DNA of 64,000 nt from Alphaproteobacteria bacterium MarineAlpha11_Bin1 (GTDB taxonomy: Bacteria; Pseudomonadota; Alphaproteobacteria; MPNO01; UBA830), in NCBI GenBank assembly GCA_002937455.1, contig PTJZ01000010.1, positions 84,788 to 148,787 on the forward strand, given 5' to 3'. The notes under the pieces are model-generated. The model made no database searches. It was not told where the DNA came from and worked only from the letters and a program-made list of their open reading frames with translations. The position numbers were made by a program, and so were the translations under genes. The number at the start of each line of letters is the position of its first letter. Within the stretch, counting starts at the first letter, position 1. Shown piece after piece: positions 52,680-61,970 of the stretch.

Positions 52680-53978
52680 ATGCAGTCGCATCCCTACATA
52701 ATAGACAACCCGACGGAAGACGATTTTCGTTTAAACCGCGAAACCTTGGTTGATCCGGACATTCTAGAACTCGAAAAATCTCGGGTATTTAATACCTGCT
52801 GGATCTACGCCGGCCATGACTCTGAAGTTACAGAGCCCGGTGATTTCATTACGCGCACGGTTGCCGGCCGGCCGATAATTATGACGCGGGACAGTAATAG
52901 CGAGATGCGACTTTTTCTGAATACCTGTCGTCACCGTGGCGCTAAGGTCTGTCGAGAACGGTCTGGAAATACAAAGCGGTTTTATTGTTTTTATCACGGG
53001 TGGTCCTACAACAACGACGGGGCACTAGTTGCTGTGCCCGGAGACGATGCCTACCCTGATAGCTTTGACCGGTCGGAGCTGGGTTTGATGACAGTGCCGC
53101 GCTTCGAGCAATATCGCGGTTTCTGGTTCGCATGTTTTGATCGGAAAACTCCTGATCTGGAGGTCTATCTGGAAGGGGCCAAGGAGTATATCGATCTGGT
53201 CGTCGACCAGTCGCCGAGCAATAAGATGGAAATAATTACTGGGGTTCAGGAATATGACGTGGAGGCGAATTGGAAGCTTCTCGTCGAGAATTCATTCGAT
53301 GACTATCACCTACATTCGACCCATTCAACTTGGCTAGAATATATGAAGGATGCCGGAGTCAACATAAGAATACCGAAGGGCGAAGGACTCGTTTTACCAA
53401 AACGAGGGATAGGAAAAGGTCTCGGTAATGGTCATGCTGTTATCGATAATTTGAATTTCAGGGGGCGCCCGGTCGCCACTTGGATTTCCATCTATGGCGA
53501 AGCCGCCAAACCTGTGGTTGAAGCCGCGAAAGCGGAATTGATTGACCGGCTTGGCGAAGAACGTGCTGAAAGGGTTGCAAATACCAATCGTAATTTGTTC
53601 GTCTTCCCTAATCTCATGATAAATGATGGTTCTTCGGTAACAGTACGAACGTTCTGGCCGGCGGAAGTGGACCGGATGGAGGTAACGGCCTGGGCACTCG
53701 GACCGGTGGAGGAAAGCCGAGAGATGCGGAAGGTTCGCCTAGACGCATTCCTTACTTTTTACGGACCGGGCGGGTTTGCCACGCCAGACGATGTTGAAGC
53801 GTTGATGCAGGTTCAGAAAGGCATTGCCGAGACTGTGAATGAAGTTCAGTGGTCAATTATGACCCGGGGTATCGCAAAGGAGGGCGAACAATTGAATTCC
53901 GATGAATTACATTTAAGGACCTTCTGGCGGCGATGGAACGAGTTAATGACTGACGAGACGGCGGCAGCGGCGGAGTAA
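52680..53978 (+). CDS. Rieske aromatic-ring dioxygenase, alpha subunit
   Basis: Large catalytic subunit of 432 residues. The Rieske centre is NTCRHRG (Cys83, His85) and FYCFYHGWSY (Cys103, His106). The mononuclear iron site is FDDYHLHSTH near residues 206-215. A ring-hydroxylating dioxygenase turns an aromatic ring to a cis-dihydrodiol, or oxidatively decarboxylates or demethylates it. The beta subunit follows in six bases. No ferredoxin or ferredoxin reductase gene is in the window. Co-transcription with a CoA transferase and enoyl-CoA hydratase suggests an aromatic carboxylate as substrate or a CoA ester as product. Confidence 0.93.
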   Translation: MQSHPYIIDNPTEDDFRLNRETLVDPDILELEKSRVFNTCWIYAGHDSEVTEPGDFITRTVAGRPIIMTRDSNSEMRLFLNTCRHRGAKVCRERSGNTKRFYCFYHGWSYNNDGALVAVPGDDAYPDSFDRSELGLMTVPRFEQYRGFWFACFDRKTPDLEVYLEGAKEYIDLVVDQSPSNKMEIITGVQEYDVEANWKLLVENSFDDYHLHSTHSTWLEYMKDAGVNIRIPKGEGLVLPKRGIGKGLGNGHAVIDNLNFRGRPVATWISIYGEAAKPVVEAAKAELIDRLGEERAERVANTNRNLFVFPNLMINDGSSVTVRTFWPAEVDRMEVTAWALGPVEESREMRKVRLDAFLTFYGPGGFATPDDVEALMQVQKGIAETVNEVQWSIMTRGIAKEGEQLNSDELHLRTFWRRWNELMTDETAAAAE

Positions 53979-53984
53979 AATCCA

Positions 53985-54482
53985 GTGAACCTAGGTTTAG
54001 ATACCGCTGAACGGATTGCAGTAGAAGATTTCCTGTATTACGAGGCTGCTATCCTTGACGCTTGGAAACTTGATGCATGGCTGGATCTAATGGACGAAAA
54101 TGCGGTTTATATGGTGCCCCCAAACGAGGCGCCAGATTCTGACCCCGAAGATACCTTGTTTATAATTGCTGACGACATTGACAGAATCCGCAGTCGTGTA
54201 AAACGCTTGAAAAGTCCTGATGCCCATGCCGAATACCCACCTTCTCGCACGCGTCGGCTTATCACAAATGTGCGTATCCTTGATAGCTCCGACCGCGAAG
54301 TTATTGCGACGTCAAATTTTTCGGTGCATAGGTTCCGGCGCGGCGGTAAAGGCGGAGTTTACGTTGGCCGTTATATTCATCGCCTAGCGCGTAGTGGAGA
54401 TAATTTTAAAATTGTTGAGAGACGGGTGATTCTTGATGCAGAAGAACTTGGCGCACTGGGTGCGGTAAGTTTTATTCTCTGA
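53985..54482 (+). CDS. Rieske aromatic-ring dioxygenase, beta subunit
   Basis: Small subunit of 165 residues with the NTF2-like cone fold: EDFLYYEAAILDAWKLDAWL, VYMVPPN, then DDIDRIRSRVKRLKSPDAHAE, YPPSRTRRLITNVRI and RLARSGDNFKIVERRVI. It begins with GTG at 53985, six bases after the alpha stop. It shapes the alpha3-beta3 hexamer. Its stop codon lies inside the 26-base palindrome at 54479. Confidence 0.9.
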   Translation: MNLGLDTAERIAVEDFLYYEAAILDAWKLDAWLDLMDENAVYMVPPNEAPDSDPEDTLFIIADDIDRIRSRVKRLKSPDAHAEYPPSRTRRLITNVRILDSSDREVIATSNFSVHRFRRGGKGGVYVGRYIHRLARSGDNFKIVERRVILDAEELGALGAVSFIL

Positions 54483-54504
54483 ATAGAGACGCGTCTCTAT
54501 TCAG
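54479..54504. repeat. Perfect 26-base palindrome at the end of the dioxygenase beta gene
   Basis: CTGAATAGAGACG and its exact reverse complement CGTCTCTATTCAG, with no spacer. In RNA it makes an 11-bp stem with a CGCG loop. It contains the beta-subunit stop codon and is followed only by TTTAC, so it is not a classic terminator. It may protect or attenuate the transcript before the CoA transferase gene, or be a protein-binding site. Confidence 0.75.
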
Positions 54505-54565
54505 TTTACATGACTGACCTGTTACTTAATGTGTATTAACTAATTCCACTCGAAGACGTACCAGT

Positions 54566-55810
54566 ATGAATGATAAAGACACGGTCGGTTCCGGTCCGCT
54601 CGCTGGCCTTAGGGTTCTTGATCTGACCCAATTTCTTGCTGGTCCCTATGCGACCATGATCTTTGCCGACCTTGGGGCTGAGGTGATCAAACTGGAGGCA
54701 CCGGTCGGCGATTGGTCACGGGTTCTTCCACCAAATTTTGTAGGTGAGGACAGTTGTTATTACCTGTCAATCAATCGTAATAAGAAAAGCATCGTCGTAG
54801 ATATGAAGAACGAAGACGGCCTAGAACTTGTGAGGCGTCTTGCAGAGAAAAGTGATTTCCTAGTGGAGAATTTTCGACCGGGAGTTTTGGATCGTCTTGG
54901 GCTTACCTATGAAGCGCTCTCAAAACGGAACCCAGAGTTAATCTGGGCTTCCATCAGCGGTTTTGGTCAAACGGGCAGCGATCGCGATAGGCCTGCCTAT
55001 GACATGATCGTCCAAGCTATATCAGGTGGAATGGGTATGACTGGTGAACCCGGCCGTTCAGCTGTCCGCTCTGGTATCCCGATCGGCGATCTAAGTGCCG
55101 GAATGTATGCAGTCATAGGGGCTTTGGCAGCGTTGCGGGAGCGTAGTTCATCTGGGCTCGGTCAATATATAGATATTTCTATGCTCGACTGTCAGGTATC
55201 TATGCTCTGTTATCAGGCCGCGTATTACCTTCATTCCGGAAAAAACCCCGGCCGGCAGGGCTGGGGACATGACTCGATACCCACCTATCGCGGGTTCAAT
55301 TGCGCTAAAGCAACATCGCTTGTGATTACCGCAAACACGGAACGCATGTGGCAGGGTCTATGTGACGTATTGGGGATAGCTGAAATGAAAGATGATCCTC
55401 GTTTTGTTCTGAACGAGGACCGTTACAAAAACCGTAATGAGCTTTGGCCGATCCTTGAGGGTGCGTTCATGATGCATAAAGCAGACCACTGGGTGCCGTT
55501 ACTTCTCGAAGCCGGAATACCAGTCGGCGAAATCAACAACCTCGAAAAGGCGTTGTCAAATCCGCAGATTGTCGGGCGTGATATGGTGCTGCCACTTAAA
55601 AACGACGATGGTGATGAAATAAAAGTCGCCGGTAACCCGATAAAAATGTCTAGAGCGCCGAACATCGAACATCGATATCCGCCCAAGTTAGGTGCGCAAA
55701 CGTCGGATATACTCGAACACGTACTCGGTGCCGATAAAGGAGAGATTGCCAATTTGGTTCGCTGTGGTGCGGTGAAGGAATTTACGCCCAAACACCAAAA
55801 GGAGGGTTAA
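54566..55810 (+). CDS. CaiB/BaiF family (class III) CoA transferase
   Basis: A 414-residue CoA transferase that moves CoA between carboxylic acids. N-terminal LAGLRVLDLTQFLAGPYATM, NRNKKSIVVDMKNEDG, and the catalytic Asp in RPAYDMIVQAISGGMGMTG near residue 147; GYGQ-type turn VGEINNLEKAL later. Its start lies 62 bases after the 26-base palindrome. It is the likely CoA activator of the carboxylate produced or used by the Rieske dioxygenase. The enoyl-CoA hydratase gene follows after one base. Confidence 0.92.
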   Translation: MNDKDTVGSGPLAGLRVLDLTQFLAGPYATMIFADLGAEVIKLEAPVGDWSRVLPPNFVGEDSCYYLSINRNKKSIVVDMKNEDGLELVRRLAEKSDFLVENFRPGVLDRLGLTYEALSKRNPELIWASISGFGQTGSDRDRPAYDMIVQAISGGMGMTGEPGRSAVRSGIPIGDLSAGMYAVIGALAALRERSSSGLGQYIDISMLDCQVSMLCYQAAYYLHSGKNPGRQGWGHDSIPTYRGFNCAKATSLVITANTERMWQGLCDVLGIAEMKDDPRFVLNEDRYKNRNELWPILEGAFMMHKADHWVPLLLEAGIPVGEINNLEKALSNPQIVGRDMVLPLKNDDGDEIKVAGNPIKMSRAPNIEHRYPPKLGAQTSDILEHVLGADKGEIANLVRCGAVKEFTPKHQKEG

Positions 55811-55811
55811 C

Positions 55812-56537
55812 ATGGAAAATGCATTGAAGCTGGAACAGGTCGGCGAAATCGCTCGCCTAACCATCGATCGGCCCGAGAAAGGCAATATGCTAACGCTGGA
55901 AATGTTGGATTACCTGTCTTCACTAATCATAGACGCTGGATGTGATCCTGACATCAAAGCTATTTCTATAACGAGCATCGGAGATGACTTTTGCCTTGGC
56001 CGTGATCCCGACGGTGCGCCAGAGCAAGCGCCGAAGAATGGCTTAGAGATGCGCGAGGCGCTGACTGCTCCAATACTTGGCTTTTACGACGCTGTTCGCG
56101 GGGCGGATATTCCGGTGGTTGCGACCGTCCAAGGTAGGGCGGCAGGGTTCGGATGTGCTGCCGCTGCGGTCTGCGATTTGACGGTTGCGGCTGATGATGC
56201 GCGATTTTCGTTACCTGAGATGAAAAATAATCTACCTCCAACCGCGGCTATATCCGCCCATATTGATCGATCGATGCCGAAATCTGTTGCGTGGATGGTT
56301 TATTCCACGGATGAAATAGACGCCGAAATGGCACTTGCCGCAGGTTTTGTCAGTCAGGTCGTTCCCGCCAGCGAACTCTATGACCGTTCGAACGAGGTTC
56401 TGGGTACCATCACATCACGCAGTCGAGCTTCACTAGAGACGTGCAAGACATATCTCGCCAACGCCCGTCTTATGGAGACGCCGCAAGCATCAGATTATGC
56501 GGCAAATATGCTGGCGCTGGTGATGTCTTCGAAATAG
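55812..56537 (+). CDS. Enoyl-CoA hydratase/isomerase family (55.8 kb)
   Basis: A 241-residue crotonase-fold protein: RPEKGNMLTLEMLDYLSSLI, oxyanion motifs DDFCLGRDP and VQGRAAGFGCAAAAVCDLTV, followed by FSLPEMKNNLPP with the acidic residue of the active site. AGGAGG precedes the ATG, and the gap to the CoA transferase stop is one base. It could hydrate the CoA ester made by the previous gene or hydrolyse or cleave it, as some crotonases do. Distinct from the paralogue at 49181. Confidence 0.88.
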   Translation: MENALKLEQVGEIARLTIDRPEKGNMLTLEMLDYLSSLIIDAGCDPDIKAISITSIGDDFCLGRDPDGAPEQAPKNGLEMREALTAPILGFYDAVRGADIPVVATVQGRAAGFGCAAAAVCDLTVAADDARFSLPEMKNNLPPTAAISAHIDRSMPKSVAWMVYSTDEIDAEMALAAGFVSQVVPASELYDRSNEVLGTITSRSRASLETCKTYLANARLMETPQASDYAANMLALVMSSK

Positions 56538-56870
56538 AGTCCAATTATACATCGGCCAATATTTTCTATAATTTTATCAAATGAAAATTTGAGAGTGCTT
56601 TTTCTTAAATTTCCTTGATGCCGTTTTCAACTAACCCTTGGTCAGCCTTAATCAAACTAGAGACAAGAAGGTGGAGGCTGTTTGTAGAGAGGGATCTAAA
56701 GTACTCTCAAATATACTAAAATTAATATTCCCGAGCAATTTCAGCCGAACATTTCTAGATTAGATTCCCTCCGTTAATATTCAAGGAAACAGGGACATGT
56801 TCGCAGCAATACCTTTATCGAGCTAGTTTGAGAAAATTATCTTCTTGTCCGAGAGGGGATAATCCCGTTT
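56538..56870. other. Gene-free stretch between convergent genes
   Basis: About 330 AT-rich bases between the enoyl-CoA hydratase stop and the SDR stop. No coding remnant or RNA gene recognised; short symmetric sequences near 56860 (GGGATAATCCC) are too small to call as a terminator. Confidence 0.5.
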
Positions 56871-57665
56871 TTAAACGGCTGTCCACCCACCATCTATTGG
56901 AAGGGTCACGCCGGTAACCATGGAGGAGGCTTTTGTCGCCAAATAAAGTAGTCCGCCGGCGAGTTCCCAAGGCTCGCCGAAGCGGCCTATCGGCGTGTCA
57001 GCCTCGATTGCAGCAACCAAGTCAGGATTAGACTGCATCCTAGCAGCGCCGAAGTTTGTACGAAAAAATGTTGGGGCGATCGCATTTACACGAATTCCGT
57101 GACCAGCCCATTCCACAGCAAGTCCGCGCGTAATGTTGACAATGGCCCCCTTCGCTGCTTGATATCCTATATGGGAAAAATGGCGGTTCCCGACTAACCC
57201 CACGATTGATGCGAGATTGATTATACGGCCATCACCATGCTTTAACATATGAGATGCTGCGGCTTTGCTGCCCAAGACTACGGCGGTCTGGTTAACTTCA
57301 ATAACTGAGTCCCAGTCATCGTCCGTCATATCTAGGGTTGGTCCACGCCTCGTAATGCCTGCATTATTGACCAAAACGTGCAAGCCTCCCAGCGTCTCGG
57401 CAACCTCGTCAATTATCGATTTTAGTTCTTTGCGATCGGCAACATCGAGCTTCAGTGCTAAAGCGTGACCGCCACCCGTAGTGATTTCCGCGACTACGGC
57501 ATCCGCCTTTCCTTTGTCTAAATCCACTACCGCAACCGATGCTCCAGCGTTGGCATAGGCCATTGACGCAATGCGACCAAACCCGTCGCCACCACCAGTA
57601 ACAAGAGCGACTTCTCCGTCTAACCTGAAAAGGTTATCTATCGATAGGTCGTGGTATGTGTTCAT
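56871..57665 (-). CDS. Short-chain dehydrogenase/reductase (56.9 kb)
   Basis: A 264-residue classical SDR. Cofactor motif VTGGGDGFGRIASM with an Asp-bearing VVDLDKG (NAD preference), NNAGITRRGPTL, catalytic LASIVGLVGNRHFSHIGYQAAKGA (Ser, Tyr, Lys), and C-terminal VTGVTLPIDGGWTAV. Its start overlaps the MFS stop by four bases (ATGA), so the two are coupled. Similar proteins oxidise gluconate, sugar acids or cis-dihydrodiols; the last would match the Rieske dioxygenase nearby, but operon structure puts it with the transporter. Confidence 0.88.
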   Translation of the reverse strand: MNTYHDLSIDNLFRLDGEVALVTGGGDGFGRIASMAYANAGASVAVVDLDKGKADAVVAEITTGGGHALALKLDVADRKELKSIIDEVAETLGGLHVLVNNAGITRRGPTLDMTDDDWDSVIEVNQTAVVLGSKAAASHMLKHGDGRIINLASIVGLVGNRHFSHIGYQAAKGAIVNITRGLAVEWAGHGIRVNAIAPTFFRTNFGAARMQSNPDLVAAIEADTPIGRFGEPWELAGGLLYLATKASSMVTGVTLPIDGGWTAV

Positions 57666-58894
57666 CTCGTTTTATCCTTTCCGGTCTTTTCAATCTTCAA
57701 GATCCAGCGCAATACAAAGCCCATTACCAATGTCACGGCAATAATAGCGCCACCAGTGATAAAAAACCCGGTGGAAAGAGAAGTGGCACCAACAATCACA
57801 CCCATAGAAATGGGAACGGTGAGGGACGCGGTCCGGTTCATGGTCGCGCGTAGCCCCACGCTCAATCCTTGTTGTTCGGTCCCGGCGCCGCGCGTGAGTA
57901 CCGAAAGAATCATTGGAAACGCAGTTCCCGAGCAAATACCTGTCGCACAGGCTACCGCCAATAGGGACCAAAACCCAGCAAATAGAGGGGCTACACTAAA
58001 AGTGACAGTAGCGAGCAGGGTTCCTACCAAAACCAGCCAATGTGGTGCTATCCAACGTGACATATAACCGACGCATAGCCCTGCGACACTACCGGCGAGG
58101 GCAATACATCCGACAATCAGACCGATTTCGTCCCGTGCAAACTGGATACTCTCCATGTAAACGGCAAAAAAAGTGTGACGCATGGAATATGTACCGGCGA
58201 GTACGGCGGAAACGACGATTACATATGCAACGATTGGCACTCGCAAAAGGCCAAAACCCGCGGCGTAATGTGTCCATTTCGGGAGTATATCTAAAAACGT
58301 GAACTTTGATTGAGACCCGGCATCTATCCCACGCGGTACAGCGCAAGTGACCGCCACGAAGGCCAGCGACCACACCGACACCATGCCAAAAGCACCCCAC
58401 GCGCCCAGGTGATGAAATGCGAGCCCAGCCATAAATGGCCCTAAAAAATTTCCTAAGGTAGCCAGAAAAGTAAAACGCCCCATAAGTGAGGGTTCACCCC
58501 GTGTTACCCGGCCGACGAGTGCCTGCGCACCGATCCAGCATGTTAGATGCAGAAACCCAACGACAACTTGTAAGAGAATCATGCCGGTAATAGACGGTAC
58601 CAAAGGGTATATCAGAACGAGTATTGTTCCGAGGGCACCGAGCGTAAGTGTGACACGTCGGGTCCCAAGACGGTCCATTATTGCTCCCGTTTGGATCGAA
58701 AAAAACATAGCTAAAAAAGCCCTTGCCGCGATTGCCATACCGATCCAAAACGCGCTCGCACCTATATCCAGTGCCCATAATGGGATGATCAAGGTCATCA
58801 TCGGGATCTGGCTAAGGCTGAAAAAACCTGTACCGAAGACAGCTACGCGACCGAGGCGAGTTCCTGTATCCCAGCCATATGTTGGCGTGTTCAA
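57662..58894 (-). CDS. MFS transporter (57.7 kb)
   Basis: A 410-residue permease with twelve spans: RLGRVAVFGTGFFSLSQIPM at the start, MDRLGTRRVTLTLGALG in loop 2-3, GARATMNRTASLTVPISMG-like helices 10-11 near the end. First gene of a two-gene minus-strand unit with the SDR. Divergent from the TauD gene, whose start is 79 bases away, so they may share control. Substrate unknown. Confidence 0.85.
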   Translation of the reverse strand: MNTPTYGWDTGTRLGRVAVFGTGFFSLSQIPMMTLIIPLWALDIGASAFWIGMAIAARAFLAMFFSIQTGAIMDRLGTRRVTLTLGALGTILVLIYPLVPSITGMILLQVVVGFLHLTCWIGAQALVGRVTRGEPSLMGRFTFLATLGNFLGPFMAGLAFHHLGAWGAFGMVSVWSLAFVAVTCAVPRGIDAGSQSKFTFLDILPKWTHYAAGFGLLRVPIVAYVIVVSAVLAGTYSMRHTFFAVYMESIQFARDEIGLIVGCIALAGSVAGLCVGYMSRWIAPHWLVLVGTLLATVTFSVAPLFAGFWSLLAVACATGICSGTAFPMILSVLTRGAGTEQQGLSVGLRATMNRTASLTVPISMGVIVGATSLSTGFFITGGAIIAVTLVMGFVLRWILKIEKTGKDKTR

Positions 58895-58973
58895 CGTTTT
58901 TCTCTGAATTGCATGGTGGAGGGGGCAGGCATATAGTTCGTGCTCACGATATTGTTATGGGAAAGAGAAAGCG

Positions 58974-59816
58974 ATGGCGACGGCAATTGCAGATATTGAG
59001 ATAATTCCCTTGTCTAAAGCGTGTGGCGCTGAAATTCGTGGCGTCGATTTGTCAAAACCGCTTGCGGGCCGAACCCTCAAAGCGATAGAGAAAGCCTGGT
59101 ATGAAAATCTGCTAATAGTGTTTCGTGGGCAAGAGATTTCTAATGATGATCAGGTTCGGTTCTGCCGCTATTTTGGCGAGTTAGAGGAAGTGCGCACCGG
59201 TAAATTTGCCAACGAAGAAATGCGCCATACGATGATGATCACAAACGTTACTGATACGGGCTTTCAGACAGCTTTAGAAGATGGAGATATGTGGTTCCAT
59301 TCCGATCAATGCTATTACGAAGTACCCTGCCGCGCATCCACCCTCTATGCAATGGAGATCCCTAAGAATGGTGGTAACACCCTTTTTGCCAATTGCTATA
59401 CCGCGTGGGAGACGCTTCCTGATAAAATTCGGGAAAGGCTCGACGGACTGAAAGCACGCAATATCTATGACTATGCTGGCAACCCATTAAAACGTGGGGA
59501 TAATATCGACCCGAACGCGCCGCAATTTATTCATCCAATTGCTCGCACGCATCCTGAAACGGGGCGCAAGGCATTGTATGTGAATCGGCTGATGACCGAT
59601 TTGATTGAAGGCCTTAAAAAAGAGGAGAGCGATGAGATTTTGGAACTTCTCTTTAAACATAGTGAAGATACGGAATTCGTATACGAACATGTCTGGCGGG
59701 TTGGTGACTTAGTGATGTGGGACAACCGGTGCAGTATGCATGCTCGTACCTATTTTGACCCCGGGGAACGGCGTATGATGCGACGGGTCACGGTTAAGGG
59801 TGAAAAGGTCAGGTGA
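58974..59816 (+). CDS. TauD/TfdA family 2-oxoglutarate dioxygenase
   Basis: A 280-residue Fe(II)/2-oxoglutarate dioxygenase. Ligands are His109-Ser-Asp111 (WFHSDQCYYEVPCRAS) and His256 in CSMHARTYFDP, with the 2-oxoglutarate Arg in the following RRMMRRVTV. Members cleave taurine, 2,4-D ethers or other C-O and C-S bonds; TfdA-type enzymes release a phenol from an aryloxyacetate, which would fit this cluster. The ribosome site GGGAAAG precedes the ATG. It may be controlled from the region shared with the divergent MFS gene. Substrate unproven. Confidence 0.92.
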   Translation: MATAIADIEIIPLSKACGAEIRGVDLSKPLAGRTLKAIEKAWYENLLIVFRGQEISNDDQVRFCRYFGELEEVRTGKFANEEMRHTMMITNVTDTGFQTALEDGDMWFHSDQCYYEVPCRASTLYAMEIPKNGGNTLFANCYTAWETLPDKIRERLDGLKARNIYDYAGNPLKRGDNIDPNAPQFIHPIARTHPETGRKALYVNRLMTDLIEGLKKEESDEILELLFKHSEDTEFVYEHVWRVGDLVMWDNRCSMHARTYFDPGERRMMRRVTVKGEKVR

Positions 59817-60041
59817 ATCGTATCGTTTAAGCGCTGCCTTGTTTATGTTCAGTTGAAGTTAATCTGCTCATTTTTGCTACTACCGCGCCAATTATAGAAA
59901 ATTTCGTTACTTCATGAGACGGTCGCTCGGATTGGCGGTAAAAGTTTGTTGGATCTTTCCCGGCATTTTATCGTGAACAGTCTGCCGGAGCCCCCTTTGA
60001 TTTGGCCATATCCATCAATACGACCAAAATTCTATTAATGT

Positions 60042-60085
60042 CGTTGAGATATACCCAACGCATATGCTATATAAAAACGATATAG
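60042..60085. promoter_or_regulatory. Inverted repeats upstream of the LysR gene
   Basis: CGTTG at 60042-60046 pairs with CAACG at 60056-60060 (T-N11-A-like spacing). CTATAT at 60067-60072 is the reverse complement of ATATAG at 60080-60085. These sit 14 to 57 bases before the LysR start, as expected of an autoregulated LysR site. Confidence 0.4.
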
Positions 60086-60098
60086 TAGGGTTTTAGGC

Positions 60099-61019
60099 AT
60101 GGATGTTCGACAGTTAAGATATTTTGTAGAAATTGTGGAAGCGAGGAGCTTTACACGGGCGGCTGACCGGGTCCGCATTGCGCAGCCGGCGTTAGGTCTC
60201 CAGATACGAAAACTGGAGGAGGAACTTGGCGTCGAAATTCTTCACCGCCATTCCCGTGGTGTAGAGGTGACAGAGGCGGGAAAAGTCCTTTTGCGCCACG
60301 CGAATGCAATTCTCAAGCAGGTGGAGCAGGCTGGACAGGAAGTGAAGGATCTATCCGGGCCGCCACGCGGCGAAATTGTGCTTGGTATTACGCCAACCGC
60401 GAGCGCATTGCTAGCAATCCCACTTATTAGAGCATGCCGCGACGCGTTTCCACACGTTTCGTTGAAACTGTTCGAAGGACTTAGTGAAGAAATCATGCGC
60501 CGGCTGGACGAAAACTCTTTAGACATGGGATTTACATACAATCCTAATGCAGTTAGCGGCATTCCTACGGAACCTCTAATGTTGGAAGATCTGTATCTTG
60601 TCGGCGGAGCCAATCACGATAACCCTGGCACTACGGTGTCGTTTGCGGACGTTTGTCAGCGGAATCTCATTCTTCCAAGTAAGGGGTTTGGTCTTCGAGA
60701 CTGGCTGGAAGATACGGCTCGTGAAAAAAGGCTTACGATAGATATCCTCTTCGAAATAGACTCGGTTGCCACTACGCGTGACCTCGTGGAGAGTGGGTTG
60801 GGTTGGACAATTCTTCCCTACGCGGCTGTCGAACAGTCAGTACAATCTGGTCGCCTATCTGCCTCTCAAATCAATCGTCCGGAGATACCTCGAACCCTGC
60901 ATCTGGCCTATGCAACGTCTCACATTGGTAACAATGCGTCACGCGCGGTGCGCGGCATTATTGACGCGGTGATAGCGGATAGTATTTCAGAGAGCGGGGG
61001 CCGTCTGCGCTCAGCCTGA
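60099..61019 (+). CDS. LysR-family transcriptional regulator
   Basis: A 306-residue LTTR: N-terminal helix-turn-helix MDVRQLRYFVEIVEARSFTR and RVRIAQPALGLQIRKLEEEL, followed by a periplasmic-binding-like effector domain (GEIVLGITPTASALLAIPLI from residue 92). It resembles BenM/CatM-like regulators in which aromatic acids act as inducers. It precedes three plus-strand genes, the first 112 bases away, and follows the TauD gene; either group could be its target. Effector unknown. Confidence 0.93.
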   Translation: MDVRQLRYFVEIVEARSFTRAADRVRIAQPALGLQIRKLEEELGVEILHRHSRGVEVTEAGKVLLRHANAILKQVEQAGQEVKDLSGPPRGEIVLGITPTASALLAIPLIRACRDAFPHVSLKLFEGLSEEIMRRLDENSLDMGFTYNPNAVSGIPTEPLMLEDLYLVGGANHDNPGTTVSFADVCQRNLILPSKGFGLRDWLEDTAREKRLTIDILFEIDSVATTRDLVESGLGWTILPYAAVEQSVQSGRLSASQINRPEIPRTLHLAYATSHIGNNASRAVRGIIDAVIADSISESGGRLRSA

Positions 61020-61130
61020 GCGATCGCAAAGCCATTGAAAAATAGCATGGAAGATATTTGAGAATGGTTTTTAACAGTCGCTGCGCGACAACGTAAAAAG
61101 AATGAAATAAATAAGAAAGGGTCTAGAGAT

Positions 61131-61877
61131 ATGAGCACCAAATCAGTAATTGCTGGAATCGACAAGGCGGTCGACAATTTTGTGAAGCATAACCGGATGC
61201 TTAATGAGCCACTGTCAAAAGGTCGAGCGTACACTTTTGTCATGCAGCATCGCCTTAATACTCGCCAACGTAACTCAGTACTCAAGCTCCGGGTTGCGAC
61301 AAATACACCCGAATGGGATGTAAAATTAGACATACTAGAGGCATGTGTCGAAGAATTGATTTCCGACGCGGAGCATGGCGATGGCCGGCCTCATTGGAAA
61401 GTTCTGGAAGATTTAGGTGTCGATTGCGGAATGAAGCGCACTCAAATCAAAAATGCAAAGCCGCTTCCATCAACTCGTATGTGCTGGCGGGCATGGGACG
61501 GGCTCATGAGCAATCGCCACTGGTTACTGGGTTTGATGGGAAATACGTGTGCTGAACGGGCGAATGTTCCCGGTTATGGGACGGGTGAACTCAAGAAGAA
61601 GGGATGGTTTGGGCTTGAAAATCGCCGCTGGGGTGAAATGTTCGGCCTAACTCCGGAGCAAAGACTGTTTTTTGGAATGCATTCTGAGGCCGACATTGTT
61701 CACTCGGATCTTGGTTGGAAAACAGTTGCGCAACATGCGGCAAAGCTCCGTATGGAGGAGGAGGTCATCGACGCTTGTGAAGAAAACCTCATTGTATGGG
61801 ACTATTATTTGAATGGGATAGCGGAAGCAGGCGATGCACTCGATAAGAAAATGGGCTGGCGCAAAAAAATCAGGTAA
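61131..61877 (+). CDS. TENA/PqqC-like haem-oxygenase-fold protein
   Basis: A 248-residue all-helical protein of the haem-oxygenase-like (TENA/PqqC/CADD) superfamily, which includes di-iron oxygenases. Acidic and His residues placed like metal ligands are DAEHGDGRPHWKVLEDLGVD near residue 78 and MHSEADIVHSDLGWKTVAQHA near 185. The long helices around RAWDGLMSNRHWLLGL support the fold. Members decarboxylate or oxidise small acids. It ends before a strong terminator, so the downstream genes have a separate transcript or read-through. Precise reaction unknown. Confidence 0.75.
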   Translation: MSTKSVIAGIDKAVDNFVKHNRMLNEPLSKGRAYTFVMQHRLNTRQRNSVLKLRVATNTPEWDVKLDILEACVEELISDAEHGDGRPHWKVLEDLGVDCGMKRTQIKNAKPLPSTRMCWRAWDGLMSNRHWLLGLMGNTCAERANVPGYGTGELKKKGWFGLENRRWGEMFGLTPEQRLFFGMHSEADIVHSDLGWKTVAQHAAKLRMEEEVIDACEENLIVWDYYLNGIAEAGDALDKKMGWRKKIR

Positions 61878-61918
61878 GGCAAGATCCCTTCTGAACGAGC
61901 CATTATTCCTTCTTAATA

Positions 61919-61954
61919 AAGTAGGGTGGAAGCTTTCTTCCGCCCTACTTTTTT
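61919..61954 (+). terminator. Strong intrinsic terminator
   Basis: AAGTAGGGTGGAAG at 61919-61932 pairs with CTTCCGCCCTACTT at 61937-61950 (14 pairs, one G-U) around a CTTT loop, followed by a T-run to 61954. It ends the transcript of the haem-oxygenase-fold gene and lies 16 bases before the next start codon. Confidence 0.92.
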
Positions 61955-61970
61955 CCTTGGGGTCATTACC

